Source of the DNA: Hydractinia symbiolongicarpus
Taxonomy: Eukaryota > Cnidaria > Hydrozoa > Anthoathecata > Hydractiniidae
NCBI RefSeq assembly: GCF_029227915.1
Contig: NC_079878.1
Span: 13,208,001 to 13,272,000, forward strand
Direction of reading: 5' to 3'
Length of the DNA: 64,000 bases
Part shown: positions 1-14,300 of the stretch, in pieces
Layout of the letters: every line of letters starts with the position of its first letter
How positions within the stretch are numbered: position 1 is the first letter of the stretch
Notes under the pieces: generated by a model
What the model was told of the DNA's origin: nothing
Databases searched by the model: none
What the model saw: the letters and a program-made list of their open reading frames with translations, nothing else
Program-made: the position numbers and the translations under genes

Positions 1-838
1 AAATCACGACATGACATAAATGCTATTTCGAAGAAGTAAACTGCCACTGGTAACAAACCACGTGATATGGTTACACCAATTGCAACACAAGACGAAACAA
101 AAAGTTTCAGCTGGACGAACATACGAATAGAAATTAGTGTCAACGTTTATGTCATGCTGAAACATTTCTTATCGATGTTTCTTGGAACTCGGGATTATCA
201 ATAAAATTTAAAAATAGAAAGCACTGCAGTTACATTCAACCATACTTTTATAACACCGTGCAACTTTCCTAAAGCTGAAACCTGAGGGTTAATTATTTAC
301 TCTCCACTTTAGAGAGGTTTAATCTCTAATTTCTTCAAAGTGACTGGTAAAAAAATTGACCAAGGGGATACGAATTAAAAATCTATCTTTTTATTTCTTG
401 AATAATAAATTGGATAAAAAAGTAAACATATAGATACAAGAAAAGAGTGAAAAACAACAACATTGTTTTCCAATGTCCGCCTTGTTGAGGTCATTTCACG
501 TAAAACCGAAAAAGTGTTGTGCTGTAAGAGCATGTTGGAAAATTCGTCAACGACAAATCAAACTGTTCGCCTTATAGAGGTACCTGCTTTATAGAGGCAG
601 CACTATATAAATTATGTCACGCTGTTCACCATTTTCTTTTTCTACTTCCAAACTATCATCAACAATTTTTCCCATTTATGAAGTATGCGTAGCCTCGCAT
701 AAAATACACGCTTATCAGCAAAACTAGGCTATTTTTTTCAAAAACAACAACAAAGCAATTTAATCTGTTAAAATTACGCTCAAAATGTTCTCCTGCGATA
801 CCTTTTTTCTTTCTTTTTTTAATTAAACAAAAATTTAC
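1..838. other. Intronic sequence of the VWA/TSP1 gene; nothing recognised
   Basis: AT-rich, no exon-like block with conserved cysteines on either strand. Presumably the intron after the last visible VWA3 exon. Confidence 0.5.
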
Positions 839-2328
839 CTTGAGGACACAACGATTTTGCGATGTCAACCATTCTAGCCTTGACCAACTCGTAATTAGCA
901 AAGGTGAATATGTTTTCAGGTTTTGTTGCATAGCTTTGTATTTTATCCTGATCCAGACTGGCACCAACAGCAACAACGATAATTTCAACACCTAAAATAT
1001 AATACGTATAATGATGTACAAGAAAACCTGTCCGCATTACATTTGGACATTTAAACTATAGATTTACACCAAGAAAAGGATGATTTCCAGGCGAAATATT
1101 CCAACCGGAGTGATTTTGATCGGCTGGCAGACGGTTGATCACAGAATTTGTTCCTACTTCTGACTGCGCAGAGTGTTCTGTTAGCCAATCAGAATCTTTG
1201 ATTATTTTCCTCCGCACAAAATGTTTAGCCTAGTGGAGAAAGAGCGCTAAGATATCAAAAATTTATCTGTTGTCATAGCAATAACATACCTAAAGCTTTG
1301 ATTGGTCGAAGGTAAGTCTCCGCTGGCTCGGGTGAAGCAATGTTTTCTTTACCATCCGAGATAATCATTAAATATTTCGGTTTGTCCTGTCTCATTCCCC
1401 ATGCTGCATTGAACATCTTTTCACTTGCAAGTTTCGTAGCTCTGAACGTGTTTGAAAATCTATTGCCTGTAAATAAAAATTAAATTAAATGTTACCTGAT
1501 GATGGAGTTTCAAAAAGCGGCATGTATTCGAATGTGGTGTATATAAGTGGTATATATGTGGTATATATATATACATGTGGTATATATATGTGGTATATAT
1601 ATATGGTATATATATGTGGTATATATATGTGGTATATATGGGAAAAAGCTTGGGAAGTTTTCTAGGAATCTTATTATTTTTAAAAAAATCGTTTTTAGTT
1701 TCCGAGATATAGGGATTGGAAGTTTTGCTAATCATGCAAAATTATGACATCATAAGTGCTAAGAAACAAGGTACAAATGCTAAGGAGAATAAGTAGTTCC
1801 ACATCTTGATAAACCATTATTAATTGACCTCGTTTATATCAAATAAGGTGCTGCATTATTTCACATGCATGAATAACAAAGTTCTAAGTCATAAATCTTA
1901 AGAACTAGATAACTTTTCAAGCTTTTTCATTTTCTTTTTTTTTCGTAGGAACTAAAATTCACGAAAATGAATTCTCTTAAATTACCTCCCTTTTTTTTAT
2001 TTATTCAGTATAGATACTTCTTTGTAAAACAAATTAATTTTCATACCATCATTCTCATCCGGTTTCACAACTTGATCCAAGTATGCAGCTTGCGCGGCTT
2101 TGTCACCTGCGGCGATATTCGCGACGATCGAGTTATTAAACCATTGGTCAGGATTATCGCTCGGACGTGTACTGAACGCGATGTATGCAAAATGCGTGTT
2201 ATCTTTTGAGATATCGAAAGTCTTGGCTGTGTCTTTGACAAGAGCTTCAATTTTCTGAATGTCATTGGTATCTTGTATACTTCCGGAAAAATCAACAATG
2301 TAGCCTAAGTCCACAGTTGCTTCACATT
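839..2328 (-). CDS. VWA domain 3 (three exons), intact MIDAS; gene continues off the window
   Basis: The exons are 2,047-2,328, 1,290-1,466 and 839-991. The MIDAS motif is DFSGS, with a [12 protein letters not shown] region and IISDGKE. The last visible exon ends AKSLCPQG at a gtaaa donor with no stop codon, so at least one more exon lies beyond position 1. Given the pattern upstream, a further TSP1 exon would be expected. Confidence 0.84.
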
Positions 2329-5300
2329 CTATGGAACAAAGAAATCATGATAATTTTTGTTGTTGTGACCATATTGTATACACTTATTTCTTCGGAGGTG
2401 TGGTTGCCAAAACTGATTAACCCAAGAAACAATAATAAATGCGGGAAAAAAGATTTAGGAATTAAACATTGCAAATTCACATTCTTAAATATTCGCATTT
2501 TTTTTAATTTTTTTTTTTTTTTTGCAGGACTTTCTTCCGCGTAACTTTTTACCCATAGGGTAACTAGTTCCTTGCTGAATTTCGCACCAACATAGGCTAC
2601 GAAAGATCAACATGTATCATTCTGTTAAACTAAAAAATCAAAGCAGAAATCTATATTTAGTACTTACTCGGTAAAGCACTATCACAGGGTGCTTCATTGC
2701 ACGACTTAGTTTCATTGTTGGCCGATGCTGGAGTGCACGATCCATCACCAGGGTTACCACCTTCGCATTGGCGAGTTCGATACATTTGTCCTCCTCCACA
2801 GGTGACAGTACACGTTGACCACTCGCTCCATGGTCCCCATTTGGCTTCCGCTAAGAAGAGCGCGAAAATCAGTTACATAAAAACATTTTCAAAGATAAAA
2901 ACAAAATTGATATCGGTTTCCAACCTCGTCCCAGTTAGGCTTTTTAAATTTGGACAAATATAAAAAGCCTAGCAAGTCTTGGAACGAGGTTGACTGGTTT
3001 CTCCAAATCTATACCATATATACAGAAAGATAAATTCAAGTTTGGACAAACTAAACTACAAAGGGACTGTCCAAACAGAAAGTTACAAAACAGGAACAAC
3101 CTTATTAGCAAGACTCACCTGGAGTTGGCGTAGCTGTTGGACATATCGATTTCGCAATATCGTTCATCTTTTCTTTGACAGCATCATAACTGGTGAAGTT
3201 GAAGATGTTGGATGATTTGCTAGCGTAACCAGTTAGCGTTGACCATTTTAAAGATGTGCCAACAGCCACGACAATCACATCAACTCCTAAGCAAGAAAAT
3301 TAATAAGTTAACTTTGGTATTATACGTCATGAAGGGTAAAAGCTTGCAGAGTGTTATAATAATTTTAAAGTGAATCCAAAATGGATTCGCATCTATTGAC
3401 ATTGGAAAAAACAATAACAAACATAAGGCCAAGTACACAGGACCATGGTATTTTTATGGTTGCACTCACCTTTGTTTTTAATGGCATCAAAGTAAGATTG
3501 GGATGGAGACATTCTATTTTCTTGTCCATCCGAAACCATGACAAGATATTTTTTAACATTTGATCGCATACCCCAAGCTTCGGTAAACATCGTGTCGTTT
3601 GCAAGTTTGGCTGCTCTCCCCGTGTTTGTAAGACCTGTTGAATTAAAGCGTGTTAAAATGTTTTTAATTAGAACATTTTAATAAAGTAACAACCAACATT
3701 GTTATAAAAAAAGTGCAGATGAAAATAAAGTGTTTTTCACCATATCGCTTAGCCCTAGTGAATACACCTCACAGTAGAGGCATTTTGATTAGACACTTAA
3801 CTAACAGCACTACACTGCTTGAGTTCGGCCTTGTTTATTTCTATCACAAGCGTACTCTAAGCCAGTTTGTGTTTTTGTATAGGCATATCCCAGCTTGATT
3901 TTAATTTTACACTTGCTTATAAAGAAAACATGTAATATCTCATTCCTGCACTTATAGAATACCATGGAAGTATGTGGTATTTCATTCCTGCACTTATAGA
4001 ATACCATGGAAGTATGTTACTACCTCTGATGTACATATCATCTGGAAGTGGCTCCGGGTCTGGTTTCACTATCTCGTTTAAATAATTCAACTGTGCAGTC
4101 TTATCTCCAGCTGCAATATTGGCGACCACGGAGTTATTAAACATGTTCTTCTTGTCGTTGTAAGGGTAGGTACTAAATGGAATGAACCCAACGTGTGTGT
4201 TGTCTTTCGAGATGTCAAATGTCATGGCGGAATCGATAATTAAACTTTTAATAGCAGCTTCCTCTTTTGCGTTTTCAACACTGCCAGAATAATCGACCAA
4301 AAAGCCGAGATCGATCGCTACTTCGCATGCTAAAATGGCATAACATAAAAATGGTAGAACAAGCTTGGTAAATGTATTGTATTTTCTAAAATAAATCAAA
4401 AAAAACTAAAAAGAGTCAAGCTATTTACCAGCTAAACACGGAGCTTCGTTACACGACTTCGTTTCATTGTTAGCTGTCGCAGGCGTGCACAATCCATCGC
4501 CGGGATTACCACCCACACATAGACGCATGCGATACGTGACGCCACCGCCACACGACGCTGAACATTCTGACCATGCACTCCACTCACCCCATCGAGCAGA
4601 CACTAAAGCAAAAATAAAATAGCGATTGTTTCTACAGATACTGGAAAAGATGCAATGTGTTGAGAAGCGCGTAAATGTCTAAAAACTAAGACCCCACATG
4701 TTCACCATAAATCACCATAGTAAACACGCGTAGCACACCATTTACGTATTACCTGCAACGCAACTAAGGTTCAAGATAGCTGGAATGGCAGAGTTGATGT
4801 TGCTGTAATCATCCACGCGTAGTACATACGTCGGATCATTATTCGATATGTCCTTCAAATTATTCTCATTTACGTTGGAACCAACCGCGATAGTAATGAT
4901 CTCAACACCTGAAGAAAAAATAGGATTTCTGTAATTCCTGGTTTAAATATTGCTACTTAAAGTCACTGGTGTTTAACTGGTATAGAACATCCTTAACCTC
5001 TTACGTTGCATAAATAAATGTTTCAACCGCTCCAAAAAGATTTGCTTTTAGTTCACTTCAAAAGAAACAGACCACAAATAACTGGAAACCAGACTCCAAA
5101 ATATCAATCTGAAGTATTTATGTTTTTTTTGTCTCATAATTAACAACACAAAGGAGGAGTACCTTTCGCCCTGACAGCGTCTGCAGCTTGTTTCACAGTT
5201 TCTTGCTGCGTTCCGGAGGTGCTTTGTGTTCCATCGGAGATGAGAATGAGTACATGTTTTACATTTTCTCTCATTCCATTTTCCGCTGTAAACATGTGGT

Positions 5301-8300
5301 CTGCAGCAGCTTGTAAAGCAAGATTCACAAATGTATGGCCTATAAACCAACAAAAAGGAATATACAAGTGAGACATAAACACGTTTTTCGTTTTTCGTTT
5401 TCTTATTCAAATATCATTTTCTTAATTCAACATTTTATTAATTTCACTTTAAACTCCATTCAATGTACTTAGCGATTGTATTTTTTAAACCTGACAATTT
5501 TTAGGATGTTAGAAAATTGTTTGCAATTGCAAGAAAAAAATTAAAAATGTTTTAAACTTCTAGAGCGCTGTTTTTTTCTTTAGCTAAACAAACTGTAAGA
5601 TTTTTGTGCAGATATCAGCATATTAGCATCTAAGCATGGGTATTGTAAAAAATTAATGATCGGCAAAAAGTTGTTGATGCATGCGTATGAAACACACTGA
5701 AAAAAAAACACGATTTCTGAAGTAAATTTTGATGACGCTGTTACAAATTCATGTTGAGGTTACGCATGTTTACTTACCCATGGTCACACCATCTACTGGA
5801 ATTTCTTCACCGACAATGAAACTCAAATAATCCTTTTGCGACGCCTTGTCGCCGGCAGGTAGAGAGTCGATGATGCTGTTTTTAAACAAATTATCTTGAA
5901 GATTGGTTCCTGGAACAGTGCTGTATGGTAGGTAAGCAAAGTGAGTTTTATCGGCGGAGATGTCGAAGAAACTGGCTGCTTTCAAGATGAAAGGTTTCGT
6001 GAAGTCTCTGAAGTAACCACGAGCATTGTTCGAAAAATCAACCACAAAGCCGAGATCAATTGCTTCGTTACATTCTAAAGAACAAGTAATTGCATGACAT
6101 TGATAAAAAACTTTGAGTTGGATTAAAAATCATATTTTCATTTACGAATTCAACTCCTTTTAAGGGTTATTCAGGTCAATGACTAAAAAACATTTGTACC
6201 GTGTAAACATGGTATGTGAGTATCACACGTAGCTGTTTCGATCAAGTCACCAACACAGGGAGGTATTGGACAGTTCCGACTTCTTGACCTATACCCAATT
6301 CCACACGTCACATTGCATTCTGTCCAATTGCTCCAAGGTCCATTAGGATCTAAAATTGAACGGAAATTGAAAGTAAAAACCTTTTGTGGTTTACAGAGTT
6401 TATTTGCAGTCTTAATTTTAGGAATTAATACCGCCAGACTAAGAATATACAACACAGGACAAGATAATACGGTACAAAACAAGATAGTACATACTAATGC
6501 AAGGATCTGTGTTGCAATGCTCAGATTCTGCTTTTGGTCCTATACAGGGCGCGCCTGTTCCAACTGGTGCAGGATTATCACATACTCTTGTATGTTCTCT
6601 CGTACCGGTATTACAAGTCTTTGAACAGCTTCCCCATAAACTCCACTCTGACCAACCACCATCAACTAATAAAAAAATGAAAATTTTTCAGTACCGCTAA
6701 ACCTTGTTATAAGCGTCCACATTTTAAGCATGGACATTTTACCAAAATGATAGCACTGACAACAAAAACAAGAATTCGAAATGAAGAAACTAAATGGCCG
6801 TAACTATTTTTCTGTGGAAATCAAACACAGCTAATGTTAACAACAGTTTCATTAAGTGGGTTGGCACAATCATCGAACTAAACTTAAAATAATTCATTTC
6901 CGCTAAGTCCCTGAGGAATTTTAAACACGATGATAAGCCTACAAACGATAACCAAGAAATACTAAACGACACATAGATTTGTAGAGAAGATTTAAGAATT
7001 TTTCTTTACCTGGGCATGGACCCATATCACAGGTTGAGTTTTGTACTGCATCGCCAACACAATATGCGCCATCGTTTCTCGGTGGAGGATTATTGCATTC
7101 TCGTTGTCGTGTTCTTGTTCCGTTAGGTCCACACGTGATAGAACACTGGCCAAAAGAACTCCACTCGCCCCAATTACCAGGTACTTAAAAGATAACAGCA
7201 AATAAAAAAGCAAATGTTAAAAACTAATTGCGAAATTCTGAAATTGTTCAACGGATATTTTAGGGCTAACACAAAGTGGATTGGACAACGAATTGTATCT
7301 GAGCATGCGCAAATCAAACCGCAATCATCTTTGGAAGACTCGTGACTGATGAGAATTCAAAATAACTGTTTTGTTTTAACACTCAAACATTTTTGGCAAG
7401 TTATTTCACAGCTAATTCGCCGCCAAATTCGCCATTCATAATTTGCTTCGTGGAAATCTTCTGCAGTGTTACGAGATTATTTATATGAATATATTGACCA
7501 GAGCGTTTACAACAGTGCATAAAAAAATTCCTTTCAGAGTAAAAACATTTCTCACAATCAACAAGTTTTAAAATCAATCAAAACAGAATATTAAAAAGTG
7601 CAGGTATATTTTACCTGGGCAGGGTTTGATTTGACAAGTTTTCGTCTTTTGCAGGTCTTCAGTACAGGGTTTACCACTAAAAGCTGCAGGAGGGTTGTTA
7701 TCAAATCGAGTACTGGTGGAGACACCATCTCCACATGTTTTGGAACATGCATCCCAGGCACTCCACTGGCTGTAACCACAATCAACAGCTGTTACTGTTA
7801 TAATGAAAAGTGAAAGATTGAATGATTATACTTTCATAGTATGAGATGGTTGGAATGGCAAAAGTCCTGGAATCGAGTTTGGGGTTGCTCAATTTCTAGT
7901 CTGAATCGTTGCAAATCCTTAAGCCAAAAGAACTTTTGAAGCAATGAAGGTAATATTAAAAATTAAAAAGAAGAAATTAATATTAAATTTGATGAAAAGA
8001 CTACCGTTAATTCTAAAATAGTAAATGCGAAAATCTCATTGGTTACCATTTAGTCCATACACAAAGATGGATGTTTCTTCAGCACCAGCACAGTATAAAT
8101 CATCAGATTGACATTGGAGGTAAGAATTGTTTGTTGTGGAAGGTGGTTCTGAAATTCGTGATACACAATTGGTCGAAGTTCCATCCTGAAAATTAAGTTG
8201 GTTTCAAAGATATTTTAAGTACATGAAAAACTGAGATGTTTTGTTTTTCTCAGCTAAAAATTTGTCACAGATAGCGTTTGAAATCCAATAGGGCAGTTTC

Positions 8301-11300
8301 TACAGTCCAAAATTGTTCTACTGTTTTGATGTATTTTACACACGAGAAAAATCTGAAGCCACATGAACAATTCTGGAAAACCATAAGAAAACAAAAGACC
8401 TACCTTTTTGTATGTTTCTGCAACACTTGGTCCAGACATACATACACCAAGATCTTGCAACGCGAAATGTGAATACTTCGCCTCTTTGGTTTTTGTAGCG
8501 CACTCGCAAACCAATTCTGATAAATAACTGTTCCAGTCACCGTATCGATTGTGTGCAGTATCAGAAAAGTTAAATAACACAATAGGTAAGGGATGTGGAA
8601 CACCTTTGTCCTGGAAACAGTCTAACCTTTGGAAAGGAACACTACCTAAAATATGAAAGAAAACATTTCGATAAATGTTTTGCTTTGAGAAATAACGTCT
8701 TGAACCTTATGACTGACTACCAAAGTTAAAACAGCAAAAGAAACAAATAAATCCGAGCCATAAAGCTAAAAATTACAAATTGAGACAGACAGGGGTAAAA
8801 GGACCAATTCCAGAAAAGTCTCCTATACAACAGCTACATACAGGTATTAACTAAGCAATTTTTCGTCTGGTTAGCGTCACCAGTGGTACAATTTCCTTCC
8901 AGAACTTCTCTGAAACGCATCTGAGTCCCATAACCTGAACTAACACTGCAGTTATCCCATTCAGACCACGCCCCCCAAAGACAAGGCACTAAAAGAAAAA
9001 TAAATAAATATACGCATTAAATACAGAAACATGTAGGGATTAAAATATATCATTTTTATCCCGGTGAAAGCAATGACTGGTTGAGAGATTTTACTAAAAT
9101 TTAAGTCCAGAAAAGAGTAACCTGTCTTCTTGTAGTCACTGCAATGTGAAGTCGTAATTAACAGTGGTTACGTCCTTAGAGAAGGAAATGATTTGGAAAT
9201 AATATTTTCCGGAAAAAATATTCTACATACCTTCACAATCTGGTTGCGTACACTGTTCAGTTTCAGTTGCGTTTCCAAGTTGTTGATCGATACACGTCAA
9301 ACCTCCATTGGCTGGTGAAGGATTAGTACACGTTCTTGACCTTACACGTCTTCCAACTCCGCAAGTCACGTCACAAGCTCCCCACTCTGACCACTCTGTA
9401 TAATTTCCATTGACTAAAAAAATAAAATAGAGGAGTTTAGGCAACATCAAAGCAACGTAGAATAACATGAATTATCAACTATATCCAAACATAAATTTAT
9501 TTAACAACATCCTACCTGGACAAGGCACATCTTTGTTACATTCTCTATCCATCGCAGACACGCCTGCACAATCTTTACCCCCGTTTCTTGGAGCGGGAGA
9601 ATCACACACCCTTGTCCGGTTTTGCGTTCCTCTCTGACATGTTTTTGAACATTGTGTGTAGCTGCTCCATTGACCCCATGCTCCGTCAACTAAGACAAAA
9701 ATAGAAATTGTAAATATGTAATTATTACCCTAAAAAAACTTACAAAGACAAGTAACCCATTTTAGGCACATCAGTAATATGTAGGGACTATGCTTCTGTA
9801 CTTACTTGGACACTCTCCTAGATGACATCCCTGCGTTTCAAATCTTGGGCAAGCATCACGTTCTCTCATCTTTTGTCCATTACCACAGGTTACGGAGCAT
9901 ACACTCCATTCACTCCATTGAGCAATAGCAGCTGCAGTTGATGGAGACACTAAGAAGGAAAACATTGTAAATAAACGAAAACATTTTCGGTACACCTGCT
10001 TTGAGCACCTTCATGCGCATTATTTCAAACTACAATTCAGGTATTGTTTTAAGGAAACTCACCAGGACAGGCTGGCATGTTGCATGCAGATGTTTCTTTC
10101 ATAGTCAATGCTTCCGATCCGTTCACTCCTGTACTGCATAGCCGTCCATTTTCCGAGGGAGCGGGATTGGAACAGTTACGGATTCGTTCAATGACACCGG
10201 TTCCACAGGTGACAGAACACGATGACCACTGCGTCCATCCGGCCCAATTACCATGAACTGAAATATGGTAAAAAATATATGCAAATACATGATTACTACT
10301 TAAAAGAATTACAAACAGGAAACAAGCATAAACATCTTTATTTGCGCATTTGCACAAATAAGTTCTTTGATGCGCGAAATAAAGTGCAAAAATTACGCGC
10401 AAAAGGTTTCGCGCGAACATTAATACGCGCGAGAAATTTTTTTCAAAGAAAGCTGATTGCGAAAGATGTTGTCAAAATTTTTATCTTTCTTGTGTATCTC
10501 ATGATTTGCAAAAACAACTGCTATAAACAGGATAATTTTGAAGCAGACATAAAATAAAGCATCTACCTTTTTCTACAACCCTGAATTTTTCTATTCTATT
10601 TATTTGCAGGGGGAATTTAACTTAAGAGAAAAATTAATACACGTGAAAACAAGTTCTTATTGCTTTTGTGCATGAATTTACGCGCGAAATAGATTCTACG
10701 CATTAAAAAACAACAACTGTTTAAAACAAGCCGGAGCTTTTAAATTGCACTCCACCGTCGATGCATAAAGAGATACCACACACTAACCTGCGCATGGAAC
10801 TTCATTGCAAGACTGTATCTTTGTCGCTTCACCTAACGAGGAGCAATCATTTCCTCCATATTTAGGGAAAGGATTGTTGCATGATCTTGAAGCAGTTTGA
10901 AGTCCTCCACCACAGGTGCGTGAACACGATTCCCATTCACTCCATTCACCGTAGCCACCATCCCCCTCAGTTTCTGTTCAAAGGAAAATTAATAAGTCGA
11001 TATATCCCATGCTAAAGTCACAAAATAATGTTCCTTTTCGATATAAAAAACTTTTTAAGAAAACCAAGTCTAGGTTTAAGTTCAAATTTTAGTAATAGTT
11101 ATCTACAGTGAAAAAAAAATTCAGTAATCTATAAAACTAACAGACCAACTTACTCGGATTCACTCCATATACATAAAAAGATCCAGTTGGTCCAGCACAC
11201 TGCAAACTTCCATTAAGACAAGGTTCATACATATCCGCATTGGGTGCTGGGTAGAGCGATGTAACATCGTCACGTACTTCATTTCCTCCTAAAAGTGGTA

Positions 11301-14300
11301 TCATACTTACGCACTGGTTAGATTCTCCATGTTCGCTATAGTGATCCTGCACTTTAGGACCAGACCAACACTGAGTATATTTAGTGATTCCAAAGTGAGT
11401 GTATCCTTTTAATTTTGTGGCATTTGCACAACTACAGATGACTTCAGGTAAAATTTGATCCCATCTCTTTGCACCTATCTTGTCTTCGCGGGTAAAAAGC
11501 ATTTCAGAGAATGCTCGTGTACCAGTTTGCATATCTTGATAACAGCCTAATGATTCGTGTTCTAAATCACCTAAAAAAAGAGCAGAGGCTACAATTCTAC
11601 AAAATGATTTCAAAGGAGTATTGACTACACAAATTGACTAAGTCTGTGACTGCTTGTTTTAAGGAATGTCATGTTTACTGACAAATTGAGAAAAATATCA
11701 TCAATTCAAATTAATCATCGTATATGAAAGCATACACTTTATTCTGTAAATGCAACCTATCTGTAGTTTGTAGTTTCAACTTACAGCACTCGTTCATTTT
11801 ACAAAGCCTCTCTTCGATCCACACCCCATCGCAATTTGCACCGCCATCTAAGGGCGCTGGGTTGCTGCATTTTCTGTCACGCTTTGATCTTCCTTCACCA
11901 CAGGGCAATGAACAATCTGACCATTGGCTCCACGAAGACCAGCCGCCATCAACTACGGATAGACAATAAAAACAGATACAAACATCATAATTGGGTATAT
12001 TGGGAAGTAAAAATAACAGCTAACCGCACGTGAAGCTGAACTTGTTATATTACCTGGACAGTTTTGTAACTTGCAAAACATAGTTTCTTCTGATTCTCCC
12101 AAATTTTGTTGGATGCAACTCATTCCACCAAATGCAGGCGCAGGATGAGAACACGATCTCGATCTAGACCTTGTACCATTCCCACACGTACGATCGCATG
12201 CTGTCCAAGACGTCCACAATGAGTATTTACCATCAACTATTGAACATAAACCAGGAGTGTTAGTATTACATTGAATATGACATGTTCACCAGCTGTTACT
12301 CTGTTTGTCACCCACTCACCCCTGTCATCAAAAGCACAACCACATTTGGAGATATTAAAAGTTAGACAATAGCAGCAGAACTTTTCTTAAAATCTTGTTT
12401 GGTATTAGTTTATTTGAGTTTTGATAGAAAAATGTTCGAACTTTTCGAATTGACACTTCCGCTTATGATTGGCGCTAATTTGTAAATTTAAACAATTCCG
12501 TTGAAAAGTGCAAGCAATTCAACTTACCAACGCATCCAGAAACGTTACATTCTTTGCATTCTTCACTAGGTCCTTGACAAGGATTTCCACCGTTGACAGG
12601 AGGACATTCACAAACGCGAGCACGAGTTGTATCACCCAAACCACAGGTTTTGGAGCATGAGTTCCAAGTTGACCATTCACACCATCCACCATCAACTAAA
12701 ATTAAATTTTATGATTTTAAGTTTTATTTTAAGTGACCAACCTGTAACAAATTTCTGTACAATTGCATCATAGGAATATGTTCTTTTTCTATGGCTTATT
12801 ATATTCATAGAAATACATAAAAAGATATTTACCAAGACATTCCCCAAGAAATTGGGCTTGAACATCTTCATATGCTCCAACACAGGGTGGTCCGCCGCAC
12901 ATTGGTGCAGGATTCGAGCATGATCGTCGTCTAACTCTTGTAGCATTGTTACAGGTTTTCGACCAGGAACCCCATTGCTCCCATTCACTGTAATTGCCAG
13001 CAACTGAAGTAGAAGAAAAGAAAAAAAATTAAATTAAATCTTACATTTTTATTTGTAAATAATTACCCTTTTGATATCAGGGCATATTTCTGATTTGCAA
13101 ATTAGTAACTTGATTTTCAGGTTTATTTATGCAATTTTTGCATATGATTGAAATATTATGCGTAAGTGATAAAGTATTCTTGTGAACGCCAACTTACAAA
13201 TCACATTGTAAATCTGATTCCCCTATAATCCATTCTTTCATGATTACACAACAAATACAAAATAACAACATTACAACACCTACTAACCTGGAAAACATGG
13301 ACCAAATACAAATAGCAACAACATTACAGCAGCTACTAACCTGGACAACATGGGCCATTACATTGTTGAGTTTGTTTCGATTCTCCCGTACAATTTTTAC
13401 CACCATGTCCTGCTGCAGGATTTGTTGGTGAACGACTTCTTTCAGAAATACCTTCTCCGCATGTAGTGGAACATTGAGACCAATCAGTCCAGTTTGTCCA
13501 ACCGCAATCAACTACAATATACAAATTCGAATCGTCACTCCCATGACAACCGTTATGAAACTAGGAATAATACAAAACAATTATTATGCTATAGATCTAA
13601 ATCTTTAAATATGTTACTGGAGAAATTAGTTTGTAAATGAAACATTTGCGGTGTTTTTTATTACCAGATGCTACCACACAAAATTGAGAGTAAGGTTTTC
13701 CCCTTGGGCGGCGATTCAATATGGGCGAGTGAACGTTACCATAGCCCCCGGTTAGCCATGTGAGGGAAATTAGGGAGATGGCACACTGTGTGCGCTGTTG
13801 GATGTTGCAGGGAGATGCCTGGTAGAGCGCGGAACCTTGTTGAGTCTGCGTAGCTCAAAATGAGCGTTAAATACTTTAGAAATCCTTATCTAAGTCATGG
13901 CCCCTCCTTGAAATAATAGACAGGGTATATTCCTTGATATTTGTGAAGCTAGCTATGTAAAAAATTCAAATCCACCTATCTATCTATCAAATTTTTTTAA
14001 AAAACACATACTTGGACAGGGATCTTTATTACAAATAGAAGTCTCTTCGGCTTCACCAAGGTTTTGTTCCAAACATGTCCTTCCACCAAATGCAGGCGTT
14101 GGATTTGTGCATGTTCTATATCGTGTTTGAGATCCTTGTCCACATGCAACAGAGCAGTTGCCCCATTTCGACCATTCTGAATAGTTGCCATGACGTGGTG
14201 GAACTAAAAAAAAAAAGAATTAGTGGAACCTTAATATTACATCTGCGTTCATTAACAAAATAAAAATACGCTAAGATAAAAATGTTACCAAATTTGACAA

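Noticed and set aside
1460-1747. Open frames rich in Tyr/Ile/His on both strands
   Set aside because: Products of the TATATGTGG microsatellite.
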